Below the pieces are notes generated by a model that was not told the DNA's origin, did not search any database, and was given only the letters and a program-made list of their open reading frames with translations. Below are positions 1-12,600 of a DNA stretch of 64,000 nucleotides, piece by piece. The stretch is from Morinoia aosen (lineage: Eukaryota; Arthropoda; Malacostraca; Amphipoda; Talitridae): contig CM059562.1 in the NCBI GenBank assembly GCA_030386875.1, positions 61,688,201-61,752,200 of the forward strand, read 5' to 3'. The position numbers and the translations under genes were made by a program. Positions within the stretch are counted from its first letter, which is position 1. Each line of letters begins with the position of its first letter.

Positions 1-900
1 TGATCGAAACTAAATGATGGCACGATTTAGTTAATGTTTACTTTTTTCAAAAATACTTTAATTAATTTTAAATATGAGTTCAATGTTAATGTTTAGTTTA
101 GCTCAGCGCGCTCAGCGTGTTGAGCTACCGTCAAGGGTCTCGCGATGACGACCTTCAAAGTGACGGTCGAATTTATGTTTTAGAGAGATGAAAATATTTG
201 ATTTTTATATTCCTCTCTACAGTGAACATTTCTGAAGAAATTCAGTCTGCTCTCCCTGCAGGGTGGTACAACTATTGGGTCTGTTGGAATTAGCGATCCC
301 GGGTGGAAGCATGAAGTTGCGAGCTGAGAGATAGGCTGACCTTTTTGCTGAAATGGAATAGTTTTTATTTTGTTAAGATCCATTTTTTCGGTTCACTGCT
401 GTCTTATTTTCAGCATTTATTCATTTTTTCTCCAACTTCTATCTTGTTTCATAAACTTCCCTCCTAACTCAATCATCTTACGAGAAAACACACTATGTGC
501 GTAGATTCCACGTTCCCTTAACACATTGCTTACGATACGATTCATCGATGGGTCGTGCTTAGGTTCTTCTGCTGCAAAATGACTTATCGATGGGTTGTTT
601 TGAAAATTCTAACATTTTTTAAATTAATGTTTTCTAATGGACCTAGTTAATGCTTACTTTTTTCAAAATTTTTCACTTCAAATGACTTTAAATTTAAATA
701 ACTCCAGTTTAACTGTTCAGAGTAAACATGTTAAAAACTGTATATGTATACTAAACGATACCTTCATCGTTCCTCTCTTGGAACATCTTCGCTGCGGCTG
801 GGATGGCTTGAACTGACTTATAATCTAATCTATGGTCTGGTCTAAATAATTCACGTTCTGTGAACCGAATCTAAAGTTATCGTCGAAGTGAAAGGAAGTG
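1..900. other. AT-rich non-coding stretch with a short duplication
   Basis: No gene is recognised. A block at about 31-108 that includes the string agttaatgtttacttttttc recurs in slightly changed form at about 640-712, in the same orientation and roughly 614 bp away. Near 100-125 there is a short inverted pair, agctca and tgagct, around a GC-rich centre. Short frames here look random. Confidence 0.4.
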
Positions 901-949
901 GTGCTGTACTGGGTTAGTGACTTGATTATTCGTTCCTTCAACATTATCA

Positions 950-2170
950 CGAGAGTTCTGTCCGTGCATCAAGTATTTACTTACCACCTTGTGCTGCCCA
1001 GTAGCCGAGCGCCAAGACTCCAAACTAGTTATTCAGCACTACCTGTGTAGCTCGTACTACGACTCGAGTGCCAGCTACACATTCGAATACCGTATGTAAT
1101 GCCAGCACTGCCAAACTGGCCAATAGCGTACGAGGCTACGCACTCGTCACTTCTGGAGCGAGGCCTGTTCATATAAGAAGTACTCTATGCCAAATAGCTC
1201 TTCAACCGAGACTCTTCATTCTGCAGTCATCGCAGCAACTCAACCGGCTAGAGACTTCCCTACTCTCCCTCACTCTACAGCTTATTCACTATTCTCGGAG
1301 CTTGAGCAAGAGAGAGCACTTGTTTACCGTTCCTTGACGAAGCAAACAGTTCGCCCTGCTTTATGAAGAAATGTAAGCGCTTCTTCCCCCATGACATAAC
1401 CAGAAACAACTCTCTCACCGCTCTCTGCCTCGCAACCTCAACTCAGTGGTGTGAAGCACGGACCTCGTGACAGCGTACAACCTAGTCGCTACCTGACTGC
1501 ACCAATCACTCGCCCCTACCCAATGTAGCATGGCAAGTCATTCTTCTCAAATCGCCTCTTTTCTAAGTGCTCCTGTACCAGTGTTCCTTCATAAGTGTTC
1601 CTTTCCAGGTCGACGATAGTCAAGTGCTCCTTCAAAAGCGCCTAGCCGAGCAGCCTCATCGATCCTCGCCATATGACCAGAGTTGAGAGATCTGCACCAC
1701 TACGTCATCACGTGCTCGCCTACAACCTGATGTGTACCGTAACACTTTCTTGCGACTCACGCAACAGCCAACATTCACCGACGAGATCCTGAGTCGCCAA
1801 CGAAGCCAGTGTAGTCATCACTCCAAGTTCAGCCGACATGAAAGTTAGTCACCAATATGCCAAGGTACGACTACGACTACGTCAACACAAGCATTGGGAA
1901 AAAAGCGTATCACGGACGTCACCGCAAGGATTGCGATGCTCAAGAAAATTGGCGACGGGCAATCACTGAGCTTGACTGCAGTGCAACAAATAACTCAATT
2001 AAATCAGCGTGCTGAGCCACCTGTTTCTTGTCGTTATCGTTCTGTCGGGCATCACTGACTCAAACTCTAACTGGTCGCATCGACTGCAGCACCAAACAGG
2101 AAATACCGGTGCCGAGTTCGGTCTCAGTTATTATGCGGTGTCCCATAGCAGAACATTGTGAGGCGAGGTT
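950..2170. other. GC-richer island with short anonymous open frames
   Basis: The base composition is visibly more GC-rich than on either side, and the change near 2170 is abrupt. On the plus strand one frame is open for 69 codons (1849-2055, stop at 2056-2058). On the minus strand a frame of about 51 codons runs through roughly 875-1030. Neither has a domain I recognise. The island could be an eroded retroelement, an old exon or a regulatory block, and the sequence alone does not decide between them. Confidence 0.3.
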
Positions 2171-2199
2171 AGGGCAGTCTGTCCATAATTATATATGCA

Positions 2200-5100
2200 T
2201 TAAAATTTTTCGATCATTTGTTCAAAATAATTTTAAATATTTTTATAGGTGTTTTCATTAAGCAATTTACCTTAATTATTATTCGATGTGATCTTAAAAT
2301 GAGCTATGACAATAATCTGTGATAAATGGAAAAGTGTCAACGCAGTACTTGCCACGCCAACGCCACCAACTTTTCACACCTTGTTCTGGTCTATTCCCGT
2401 TACCTGGTTGGGTACTTGTGCGATCGTTCTGTGCGAACAATAACCGATTTGTGCACCGTGGCAGTCACTTTAGAGCTAAGTGCTGTTGAAGTATGTATGT
2501 AGATAAGAAAATGTTACAACGCGTGACCAAGTCTAATAATAGACAACAACTGCCAAGCACCGAGAACGATTCTTTCCCCTAACTTGGGTAACTGGCCTCA
2601 CTGACGAAACGGGTCAGCAGTCGAAACCATTTGGGTTTGATACCAATCCTTGCCGAGCTGGGGCCAAGTCTCCTGTTGTGGGTGGGCTCCTTACCACCAT
2701 CAACTACAATCCAGTACCTAATGCTGGCAGTCACTGTAGTGCAACCCGCAACGTAGCAATATGCCATGTAGCATCGTACAATGCCCTCCAAAATAATGCC
2801 AAGGACCACCAAATCTCATGAAACTGTTCATAATAATCTGCCGAAGTGCAATGCATCTTTGGAGAAATAGAATTCACTCTCAAGAATGTAACGCGGAGCT
2901 CGGACACGTGAATCAACACATGTACGTCGAATTTCAATAGAGTGGAACTTCAAAGTTCTTTTTTGTGGAAACCAAACAAACCAATAGACACTTAATATTT
3001 TGATATAACTTGAAGTATTCGCTTCGAACGCAAAAAAAGGACAGTTCTTCTCGTGTTGGATTTTTCAAATTTATTTCTTCGTTAACGAGCAATGAGATGG
3101 GAGAGGTTCTTCTAGCATAAATTTTTTGGCCAATGAGTGCGCTATCCACAACCTCAACGCTGTTAGTTGGTAATATTTTGGCCCGCGTTAAGATACGCAT
3201 TTTCAATTGTAGTATAACATAGCTTAAGATAAAATGAAGCATTGTTTCCAAACCAGCTCTGCCCTCCAGCATGGGGTGAGATTCGACCATTATCCCTCGA
3301 ATTTGGGGAAAAACAAAAAGAAGAGTCTGTTTACCAAGCGCGAGTGTTAGGGGAGTGAGCGTAGAGCTGTTGGAAGAGCCACGTCCATTAGTGTTCAGTT
3401 GCGCGGCAAAAAACGTCTCTATTTGCCGCCCGAGCCTCTGTTTATTCGAACGTTGGGCCTGGATTTACAATTTACGTCATGTTACTGGTAGAGCTAGCAG
3501 CGTAAATTCTTCTTGAGCCGATTTGGTTGTTCTCGCGCTGGATTTGGCTGCTCTAGGTAAATTACACGGTGCGATTCGTATTGTAGCCATCTCGAACAGG
3601 AAAGCTTCGGCTAACAACGTAAGTTCTTCGAAAATCTAGTCCTGAAAATCGATGATGTCGTCAGCTTGGTTCTCCAGCCACTAACTCGCTTTATTGATAT
3701 CATGTCCTAATCTTTATAACTTGATTCCATTGCGTACATTGCCTGGTGATCAACTTTCTATCCCTGATTCCTAATCATAAGTAATAGGTTAATGTAAGAA
3801 AGGTTTATATATTCTTGACTACAGCACCGAGGTAGGAATTATTAAGTTACTCCAGCCTTCGGGACTTCCTTTTTTGTGCCCATTACGTATTTTCTCAGAT
3901 TTCATGACTTTCTTGTTGTTTTTTCTTTTTAAATTCTTCCTTTTCTTTCCTTCCTAACTTGCCGATTCTATGTAGTAGGTATCCTGTGTGGGCACACACT
4001 TTGTGTTTAGATTCCCATTTTCTACAGTCTGTACTAAATTGTCATTTCTCTTCGTTGCTTTGAGATCACCTTTACTGTAGCTAGAGACTGTTAAACTAAT
4101 TACTTTGATTGTAATGATAACGCTTTTGAAAATTCAATTTTTATTGAATCTTTTATCCGGAAAATTACGTATTCTGGATTACATCGCACTGAAAAAGCGT
4201 GCCTGGTTAAGCGTTGCCTTAGAGACTCACGTACCGAGGGCAAAAATGAAGCCCGTGCGGGAAGTTCGGCTTGATAGGAGACGTGGTAGCTTCAGTTATA
4301 AGAATGCGAGGGCTTCCCGTGATGAGCTACGATAACATTTCTCTTCAGAACTCGAATGGGCTCTGCATCATGTGCCTCATAGCGTCGTTTGCCTCATCAA
4401 GTTTAATGAATGACTTTACCTCGTGAACTCGGATAAAAACACATACGTGCTGTACTGCAGTTGTTGTTACAGTTTCACAGTCTATCGAATTCCTCCACCA
4501 ATTTTTAATAAGTGAAACATTTTTGTAGTAATTTTGTGTTCATTAGCTATTTTGTAGTTTAATCGGGAAAATGTTAAATGAAAAGAAGATGAACAATTTT
4601 TTTCGACGTATTTCCTGTTACGCTTTCTCAGTGAGTTCAGCTAATTATGCAGAGAAATAATATATTTCAGTGCTTTTATTTAAAAACCTTCAACGCCGCT
4701 GTCCATTTCACTTGCTCAACTGTATTTATACGCCGTCATTTTGCAAATTTCCGTTTTTTAGAATTAGGAACTACGTTTACGTTTTCAGGTCACTCATTAC
4801 AGCCGCGCTCACGGTTCGAGCCGAGCGTGTGATGTGAATGGCAATGTAGATCAGTCAACGTTCCCAAAAGCCGCGAAAAGCGTTTCATTTTTCTTCTTCC
4901 TATTCGAGCAGTGGTGTTCGAATCGTGTGGCAATCTCCTTCATAATAATTGTAATTATGTGCGTCGTCATACTGCTACAATGTCCGATCATCCTAATATT
5001 TACTAACGACTACAATGCTCTATACTTTGATATTTTACGAGCATTTAAATTAGCTTCGCTAATATATCTCATTGAAATTTTTTTCCGACCCAACAGGCTA

Positions 5101-6950
5101 CCAAATGAGATTCTTTATGTTACTGTCGGTCTACAATACGAAAATGACAGATTTTTCCGCTGAAATTTTATTGGTTTTGGCCTCTGCTACCCTTAATTAC
5201 GCTTTGATTTTTGGGCTAAAATCGTAATGCTGCTGCAACCGCGTCTCTGATTTTCAGTGAAGAGCAAGGGAACTCCACAACTTCTGCCGTTGTAAGGCCC
5301 TTCGTTCCAGCATTAGCATAGTATGTATATCAATCTTGAGAACTCGGTCATCATGATAGTATCCAATAATCCGTGCCTGAGCAGCGCCAAGCACAGGGCA
5401 TTAATTTTAGAGGCGCTGCGCAGGCCGCTGTGGCGTGCGGCCGCTTTGATGCGTTAATCACGGCAGCCCCAACTCATTATCGGGAAGCTGGGAGCCAGCC
5501 GGCGTGGCAATGGCCTTTTGGAGCCGTGTCACGAGGGCCTACTTCAGCGAAATCTGTTTCCAAAGTGGCTTGAATATTTTACTGGAGTTATTACAGGCAT
5601 TTTTGCATTACAACCGAGTTTGTAATATTAGGTTGAAAATTATTTCACGATTATGACGAGCGTTATTCTGAAGGTGAGTCTGGTATATTTTGAATTTCAA
5701 CCATCGAGGAATGTGATGTGCATAAAAAAATTTCAAAAGTTGAGTTTTAAATTGTTCACTGACGTCGCGGATGTAAATTGTATCAAAGCTTTTTACAAAA
5801 AAAAGGAAGATTTGATTACCTAACTGGTTCGCATTCTATTGAATTCAAATTTGAGTTATAGATTTAAAAGCAACGCCATTTGCTATGAAATTGTTTAGCT
5901 TTCGTGTAAGCTACTGCATTTTTTGCACAAATAGAATACTTTATTAGAGTCACGTAAGATTATGATTTTTTTCATCTGCTCAAAACTTAATTCATTTGCC
6001 ATCGAATCCATTACATACTTTGTATAAAGAGAAAGCCTCAAAAACTTATGGTGCTAAACATTAGTAGAAAGATTGCAATGTTTCATGCTACGTATTTGCC
6101 TGTTCGCTTACGTCCTATTAGCGGTGTTGCTGTAAAAGGCGTGCAGTCGAGTTCCTCTGTCCGAGTGACATATGAGTTCCTCTGGTGTGCTCATTTTTGT
6201 AACTAAATTTCATTCTACTTATTATAGTTCACGTATTGTAGAATTTGATGAAGTGATCGGTAGAATATTTTCATTAGGGATAATTTAAAGTTTGACTCAT
6301 TGACTCATTTCCCAGTCATTTGATTTTGCCCAGATGCACTTCATCACTCAGGTTACTACCATTAGGCATATCTATTACACACATCTTTTTTTTACGCAAG
6401 AATTCAGGAGTCGTGTTTGATTTGCACACCTGTTTATCCATCTAACATCAGAGCAGCTCATGTCATGTTGTGTTAACAGATAATGTACCGGAGTTTAATT
6501 ACTGAGAGGAGTAAATTAGATCGTGTCATCCAGAAAAGGTATTTTCTGGTCTAGCAAATCAATTGAGAGGCAGAGCGCAGTCTAGATCAGACAATACTCG
6601 TAAAATTTACACATTTTAAAAAATTTATTTACCATATGCGATACAGCAATAGATTGTATCTTAAGTCTACCTCAATGGACAAAATTTAGTATAGCTACTT
6701 GTCAGCCTGAATAAGTTCAGCGACTACTAGGGCATCCTATCATCAACTCTATTTTAAGGTTAACAGTTATGTTCAACTTAATTTATTTAACCTAGAGGCA
6801 TACTAGACTGATCAATAAATTGGTTCTCTCATGATTCGATGCATAGTTTAAAAAATAGTTAATATGGGCTAGATGGGAACAGTATGTTCTTGAAAACGAT
6901 TAGTAGCAGACTTAAGGTCTGTGTCATTAATCATGGCAAATTACCTTATC
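2200..6950. other. Unassigned AT-rich stretch
   Basis: No coding region, RNA gene or known element is supported. The longest ATG-started frame (minus, 2934-3290, 118 codons) has no recognisable domain. A frame at 4834-5163 encodes a hydrophobic run but begins at GTG. A GC-rich patch at about 5370-5570 stands out from its flanks and is treated as a finding. Homopolymer-rich AT sequence dominates from 5580 to 6950. Confidence 0.4.
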
Positions 6951-6997
6951 AAGATAATACATATAGGAGAAAAAATTCTTACTTGATTACCTTATGT

Positions 6998-8300
6998 GAT
7001 TAATATTTTGATTGGAAGAGGAGTTCAACATTCGTTTTGAAAGCTTTGCAAAAACTTTTTCCACGAATCTCAGCAGGGATCGCATTCCAATTCTTAGTTC
7101 CAATGAAAAGGAGACTGTGTTGTGACCGAGATTTTGAATAATAAGGAAATATGAAGTGACTTCTATTTCGGGTTAAAAGATCATGATGGCCAGTTTGTGC
7201 AGTTAATAATTGTTTGAGTTCTCTATCGCCATCATTGGTCAGTATTGTACACATGAAGTTACACACGGAGAGCTTGTAGAGATCCAACAGCTTATGTATT
7301 TCTAAACTTTTGAATGAATAATTTGTGCGAGCATTACATTCTAATTTATTTACCGCTCTAATGGCTCTTTTTTGAAGCCCAATGAGCAAATTGGTTTTAT
7401 TTTATCAGTTCCATGCCAAGTTTCTATTCCGTATTGTAAAATTGGTGAAATGATCGTTCGATAAATTATTTTTAAGGCGACTTCGCTCAATCCCTTTTTT
7501 ACTTTGTGAAGGATTCCAACGGATTTTGATAATTTAGTTCTCTTATGTGCAATTTGCTCTTTGAATGTCAGACGTTTATTTAATACAATACCCAGGAACT
7601 TAAAGGAGTTGATTTCTTCAATTTTACCATCACCAATTTTAATGCGTGGAAGAGACATATTTCTCTTGTATGAGAATATAACGTATTTTGTCTCATCGAT
7701 ATTGAAACATATTTTATCAGCTTAAAGCCACTTTGAAGCCTTTTGCAGCTCATCATTTATGGTTATCGTAATTAAAATTGGATTTTCATTTAAAAGAGCC
7801 ACAGAGAGCGTGCTTTTGTCGGCAAAAAGTATGAATATGAAAAATGAAGTAGATTTAACTATATTGTTGATACAGATCAAAAAGAGGAGAGGCCCAAGGA
7901 CCGGCCCTTGTGGTCCTCAATGGTTGATTGTCAATAGTTCCGATTGTACGAGTACATCGTCAACGCCAACGTACTGCTTGCGATTTGTTAAGTATGATAT
8001 GAATCAATCATGAGCAACTCCTCTAATGCCACAACAGCGTAGTTTCGATAGTAAAATGTCATTGTCCACGCAATTGAATGCTGTTCGAAAATCAAGAAGC
8101 ACAGAGAAAACAAGCTTTCCTCCATCTATATTCGAGTTAAGGTATTTTAAATGATTTATAATATCCTGTGTGGCCGATTTCTTAGAATGAAAACCGTATT
8201 GTTTATCGAAAAGAAGATATTTTTGTTCAAAATATAGTACCCTTTGTATCCCCAACTATCTTGAATAGTTTGCTAATAATTGGTAGTACAGAGACAGAAC
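6998..8300 (-). pseudogene. LINE ORF2, reverse transcriptase and C-terminal part (degenerate)
   Basis: This is the downstream half of the LINE on the minus strand. Near 8250-8290 is LPIISKLFK, the usual entry to the RT domain. The frame at 8004-8255 gives QYGFHSKKSATQDI, then LLDFRTAFNCVDNDILLSKL, which is the palm motif holding the first catalytic Asp. Near 7861-7917 is GPQGPVLGPLLFLI, equivalent to the GVPQGSVLGP box. At 7815-7826 the catalytic FADD box reads FADK, so the second Asp is lost. An in-frame stop follows after KWL, near 7722. The frame at 7350-7658 holds FKFLGIVLNKRLTF and the thumb. The frame at 7000-7389, shifted relative to it, holds the C-terminal WNAIPAEIR region and a normal-looking end. 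The copy is inactive. Confidence 0.92.
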
Positions 8301-8480
8301 AAGAATGGTGTCAATTGTTTTTGTAGCAATGTTGTTCGGCTTATTGCATGAATTCAGAAGGCGCCAACTTTTTTATTATCAGTCTTGTATTTAGTAAATT
8401 TGTGCGTAAAGTAGTTTTTTCGAGTTTCGTAATTAATTTGTCACATGATTACTGAATCTGTAATACATTTCTTTAAATAT

Positions 8481-9667
8481 TCATCCTTCGAAAAATAAGG
8501 CTAGGTACGCTTGACGTTTTTCCAAATTGATCACGATATCTTCAGTAATCCAGGTCTTTTGTCTATTTTTCGGCGTAATTGTGCGCGTGATTATTTGACA
8601 ACACTGATTGTATGCGGTCGTTATAATTTCAGTTAAATTTATTATTGCTTCATCGATGAAAATCGCATTATTGTTCTGTTGATGGATGTCCAATGATAGA
8701 TTTAATTCTTCTAGAATAGTTCGCATTGCTCCCAAATTATATTCGTTTAGACAACGATATGAGTAACATTCAGCCTGTGGGGTCGTACAAGTACTATAAA
8801 CATTTTTCTCGATGAGAAACGTCGGGAAATGGTCTGATAAGTCGAAAGTTGTTTTTCCGGTAGGAGTATCAGTTGGATATACCATGAAAATATCATCGAG
8901 CTGCGTAGCAGATTCTGTTGAAACACGAGTAGGCTTCGTGATGATTGGAAGGAAAGATTCAGGTTGAAAAATATTTATAAAATTTGAGATTTGTTCTCAG
9001 CTTTCATAATTTTGAACATCGTTATTGAAATCCCCGCAGATTATTATGTCGTTATAAAAGACTTGTTAAACTGAGATATAATGCTATAAACCTCATTCAG
9101 GAAAGATACCGGACAGGCGGTTGGAGGTCTATACGGTTTAAAGTAAAATAAGTTTATCATTTTTCATTAGTTCTATAAAAAGAGCTTCATTATTTGTACG
9201 ATTCATAGTTGCACGTACAATGTTTCCCGAAGCTATATGTTTAAATATGTACGTACTGTTGCCTCCACCACGTTTAATATTATTATTACGTAGAGAATGA
9301 TGGCTATAATAGTTTGGACCTGAATTATGTCTTCAGTTGAGTCATATAGCCAACTTTCGGGAATGGTAAGAACGTCAAAGTTACAGTTTAGCGCAGTTAT
9401 AGTACAAGATATTTCGTCTATTTTTGGATGAAGTGACCTACAGTTCCAACATAATAACGAATAACCTTTACAGGTTGTTCTCACCGATTCATTGAATTTG
9501 TTGATATTAATATAGTCACAGTTTCTAGTTTCATTTAAGTTTGGATACAGTGTGTTCAAAGGATTGAAACCTGAATCAATTTCATCATATATATCAACAT
9601 GGTCAGTCATTAAAATTGATAAACAGAAAGTCATTTCAATTTGAAGTTGACGTACTGATATACACAC
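8481..9667 (-). pseudogene. LINE ORF2, endonuclease half and linker (degenerate)
   Basis: This is the upstream part of the LINE on the minus strand. The frame at 9233-9667 carries an N-terminal endonuclease signature (CWNCRSLHPKIDE, then ESWLYDS), matching the usual start of AP endonucleases in CR1/Jockey elements. In another frame near 9110-9142 is YRPP followed by a proline-rich turn. Near 9018-9053 is IIICGDFNND, which contains the GDFN motif. At 8813-8845 is the motif DLSDHFPTF, containing the conserved SDH triad end. The frame at 8481-8885 then runs into the linker, ending in a KTWITEDI-type stretch that usually precedes the polymerase. The motifs lie in different frames, so several indels separate them. 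Key endonuclease residues are still readable, but no intact enzyme could be made. Confidence 0.88.
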
Positions 9668-9699
9668 TTACTACGACAAGCATGTCTAAAACCCTTTTG

Positions 9700-12600
9700 C
9701 AAAGTGTGCCCCTAGCTGATATTACTAACGGCGATACAAGTAGATCTCTCTATGAAAATAACTCTTTTCCATTTGCGACTGGCCCTTAATGATAGTGCTC
9801 AGGACAACGTCGTCTGGTGTGACGGTAGAATTGACTCATTTTGAAAGCTTTGGACTACAGAGTTCGTTTGTTCATCAGCTGATGCAAATCGAGTAGATTT
9901 TATCAGATCAACTCTAGAAAAAACAAGCTTTACGACCTGCATATTGCATGTATAAATTTCTACGAGATCGTTAACATTCATGAAATCGTGCGCATTCTCA
10001 TGGCACTTTTCAATTATTTATTTAAAGCGCCCACGTATCATTTGCATGATGAGTTCTATTTTGTATCTCTTCGCCACGCTCCCATAAAAATTCTACCTTT
10101 TTAAATCTTTTCGTGTAACTTATGTATATTTTTAATCGGTTGCGTAATCAGTTCGTTTAAATTTCTTCCACAGAACACTAGTGTATTTTTAGCATCAAAG
10201 CTACTAAGGCAGTTTGTTTTATATTTTTACAACGAGTCGATAAAAGTGGATCACTGGGAATCGGTAAATTTATTCACCATTTGTTAGTCGATTTTTAAGC
10301 TGCATGTATCTGTGCGATAACAATGATGAAGACTTTGCAAAGATATTTTATCGCATAAACAATGAATCAACTATTAATATATGCACATACGCCTCATACC
10401 ATAACTTTCGCAACGAAACGGGCTAGTTAGCCACTTACTTGTCAGCGATCGTCGATACAGAAGGAACACGATTTTTGAACACACGTACATATTCATAAAT
10501 AAAGTTCATAGACAAAGAATAAGCAAATCCCTCAGAATCATACAAAACATTTTTGCACGCCTCAAGTGACCGCTCAATGTTGCTGTTTGCATTGTGTAAC
10601 GCATTGCTTTCAATGAATTCTAACGTATTTCCGAAATTTAGAGATACTGAAATAAATAAACGAAAAAAACCAACATCATAGAAACCTTCAGATGTAGTCA
10701 GTTGAAGTCAGTAGATACGGCACAGTACTGTAAGTCTGTACACAGGTGTACATTACAACGTGCGATTGAGTGATGTAAAAGAATCGAAGTCGCTTAAAAA
10801 GTTCCAACAGCCTTTATAAAGAATCTAAAGGCATGGAAACAGAAGCACATTTGGTACGAATGTTGTAGTTACCATGTATAATTCTAGGTGCTCTGGAACT
10901 GACGACGTTTCAAGACCAGCTACCTGAAAAGAGTACATACCGGGATCACGGGCAGGTTTCATGATATTTCTCACTTAGTCAATGTGCCGTAGAATGTATA
11001 TCGCACGTGGCCAATAACGGTATGAGGGCTGTTTTGCCGTTTTTGATGATCCAGAACAGCCTTTTGTATTTACGCTTGCGGGGAGAACCAAACTGTTCAT
11101 TCCTCTTACAATAATCAATAATGATATAGGATAACGGCATCACACTTAAAATTATTATACGGTAAATCGAAGTAAACTGTCTCTTGACCATCTGAATAGT
11201 CAATGTGCTCTGTCTCATAAATTCTATTGTCCTTGATGACTTCATTTTAAAATTTGTATTCAATTATAAGTATGTCCCTAAAATCTATTGAACGAATTTT
11301 AATTAAAAACCACTAAAATTGTAAGAATTTCATAATTTTCTTAGAAAATTACCAATGAAATGACCTAATGTCCGTTGTACAAATTCCACCGCAAGGTTGA
11401 GTGGGTTGGACGTTCCGTGGCAAGATACAGAGGATTTTCCCGAAGAGAAACTTCATTTGAGTAACGTTCACCCACATCCTACAGTAGGAGGTCTCCTCCT
11501 CAGGGGGAGCTTTAGATGATTGGGCAAGGAAACAAAGTTAACTCATCAGTTTAGTCAAGCAGGCTAATATTTCTTCCCATGGGAATGGATTTTATGTGAA
11601 CTTTTCGCTGCGTCGATAAAATTTCCAAGTTTCAAAGCGAGCGGACTGGGCTGGCAGCTCTGGCTGGCCGTAGACTAATCTTATTGAAGACCTGAATCCG
11701 ATCGGCAGCCCTCTCATGGGAGTTGGTACGAAGCCCGTCGGAAAAAAAGACGACGTCGTGCCCGACGCGAAGCTCAGCTCTGTCGTAGAATTTGCATCTG
11801 AGTTCAGAGGAATTGAATTAGGATATAGGTCTTGGAAGTCTCCTGTAGAGCACTTTGAAATTCAATAACTGCAATTGCTCCTGCTATTCTATTGATGCCG
11901 TCTCTGCCTTACTGTTTGGATTGCGACGAACTGATTCAACAAAAGATTAACGTGTGCACTGACGTGGAGTACTTCTAAGGCAGATTGCTCGCTCGTTTAC
12001 GCTGAAGAGCATTACTCGGAAGCGATTTCGAAATGCATTTAATCTTTGAACTTGAGAACCCTTCTGAGTGTAATGAGCATTGAAGTGTGGTTGAAGTTGC
12101 ATGCTTCAAATTTGTTTAAATGATTATTTTATTCTCCATCCCTGTTTTCACTTTATTGAATGAGAACCAAATGTCCATTTGATATTCTCGTAGAAATGGA
12201 GTTCTCTTACCAAAATAAATTAATTTGCTCCCATTTAAGAAAAACTGCCGTGCTTCCTCTAAATGCAGTCGTAAACTTCGTTTAAACTTTGAAACTACGA
12301 AGTGTTTGTCGAATCAAAGTTGGCCTGACGCTCTAAGTTTTATTTCAAGCCGATCCTAAATTTTACCCCCGCCGTATCTTTATGAAGTTAAGTTGCAGTG
12401 AACATGACAAAGTTGCCTACCTTGCGGCTTCGTTTTCCACTGGTCTGAAGGACTTGATTCGAAGAGTAAAAGTTAAGCCTATTTTTGGAAAAGCTCGACA
12501 GCAACCAGAAATTCCCGGACAATATTCTGTTCAATCATTACAATCCTAATTTTTATTTATAGTTTTACGTTATGTATACATGACTTGAGCGGTGTCTGTG

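Larger units (their letters stand above)
6990..9670 (-). mobile_element. Broken non-LTR retrotransposon (LINE), Jockey/CR1-type ORF2 remnant
   Basis: Reading on the minus strand from 9667 down to about 7000, short frames in several phases line up in the order of an ORF2 protein: AP-type endonuclease, linker, reverse transcriptase, thumb/C-terminal domain. The visible signposts are listed with the two domain entries. Such elements nick target DNA and copy their RNA in place. Frame changes, in-frame stops and a changed catalytic residue show that this copy is dead. The ends of the element and any target-site duplication could not be fixed. The family within the Jockey/CR1/L2 group is uncertain, although membership of the AP-endonuclease LINEs is well supported. 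Nothing in the flanks suggests domestication. Confidence 0.93.

Noticed and set aside
2934..3290. 118-codon minus-strand frame with ATG start
   Set aside because: No domain, promoter or splice support was seen, and the length is within chance expectation.
4834..5163. Hydrophobic frame that might suggest a membrane receptor
   Set aside because: It begins at GTG, and the hydrophobic residues follow from T-rich DNA. No receptor motif is present.
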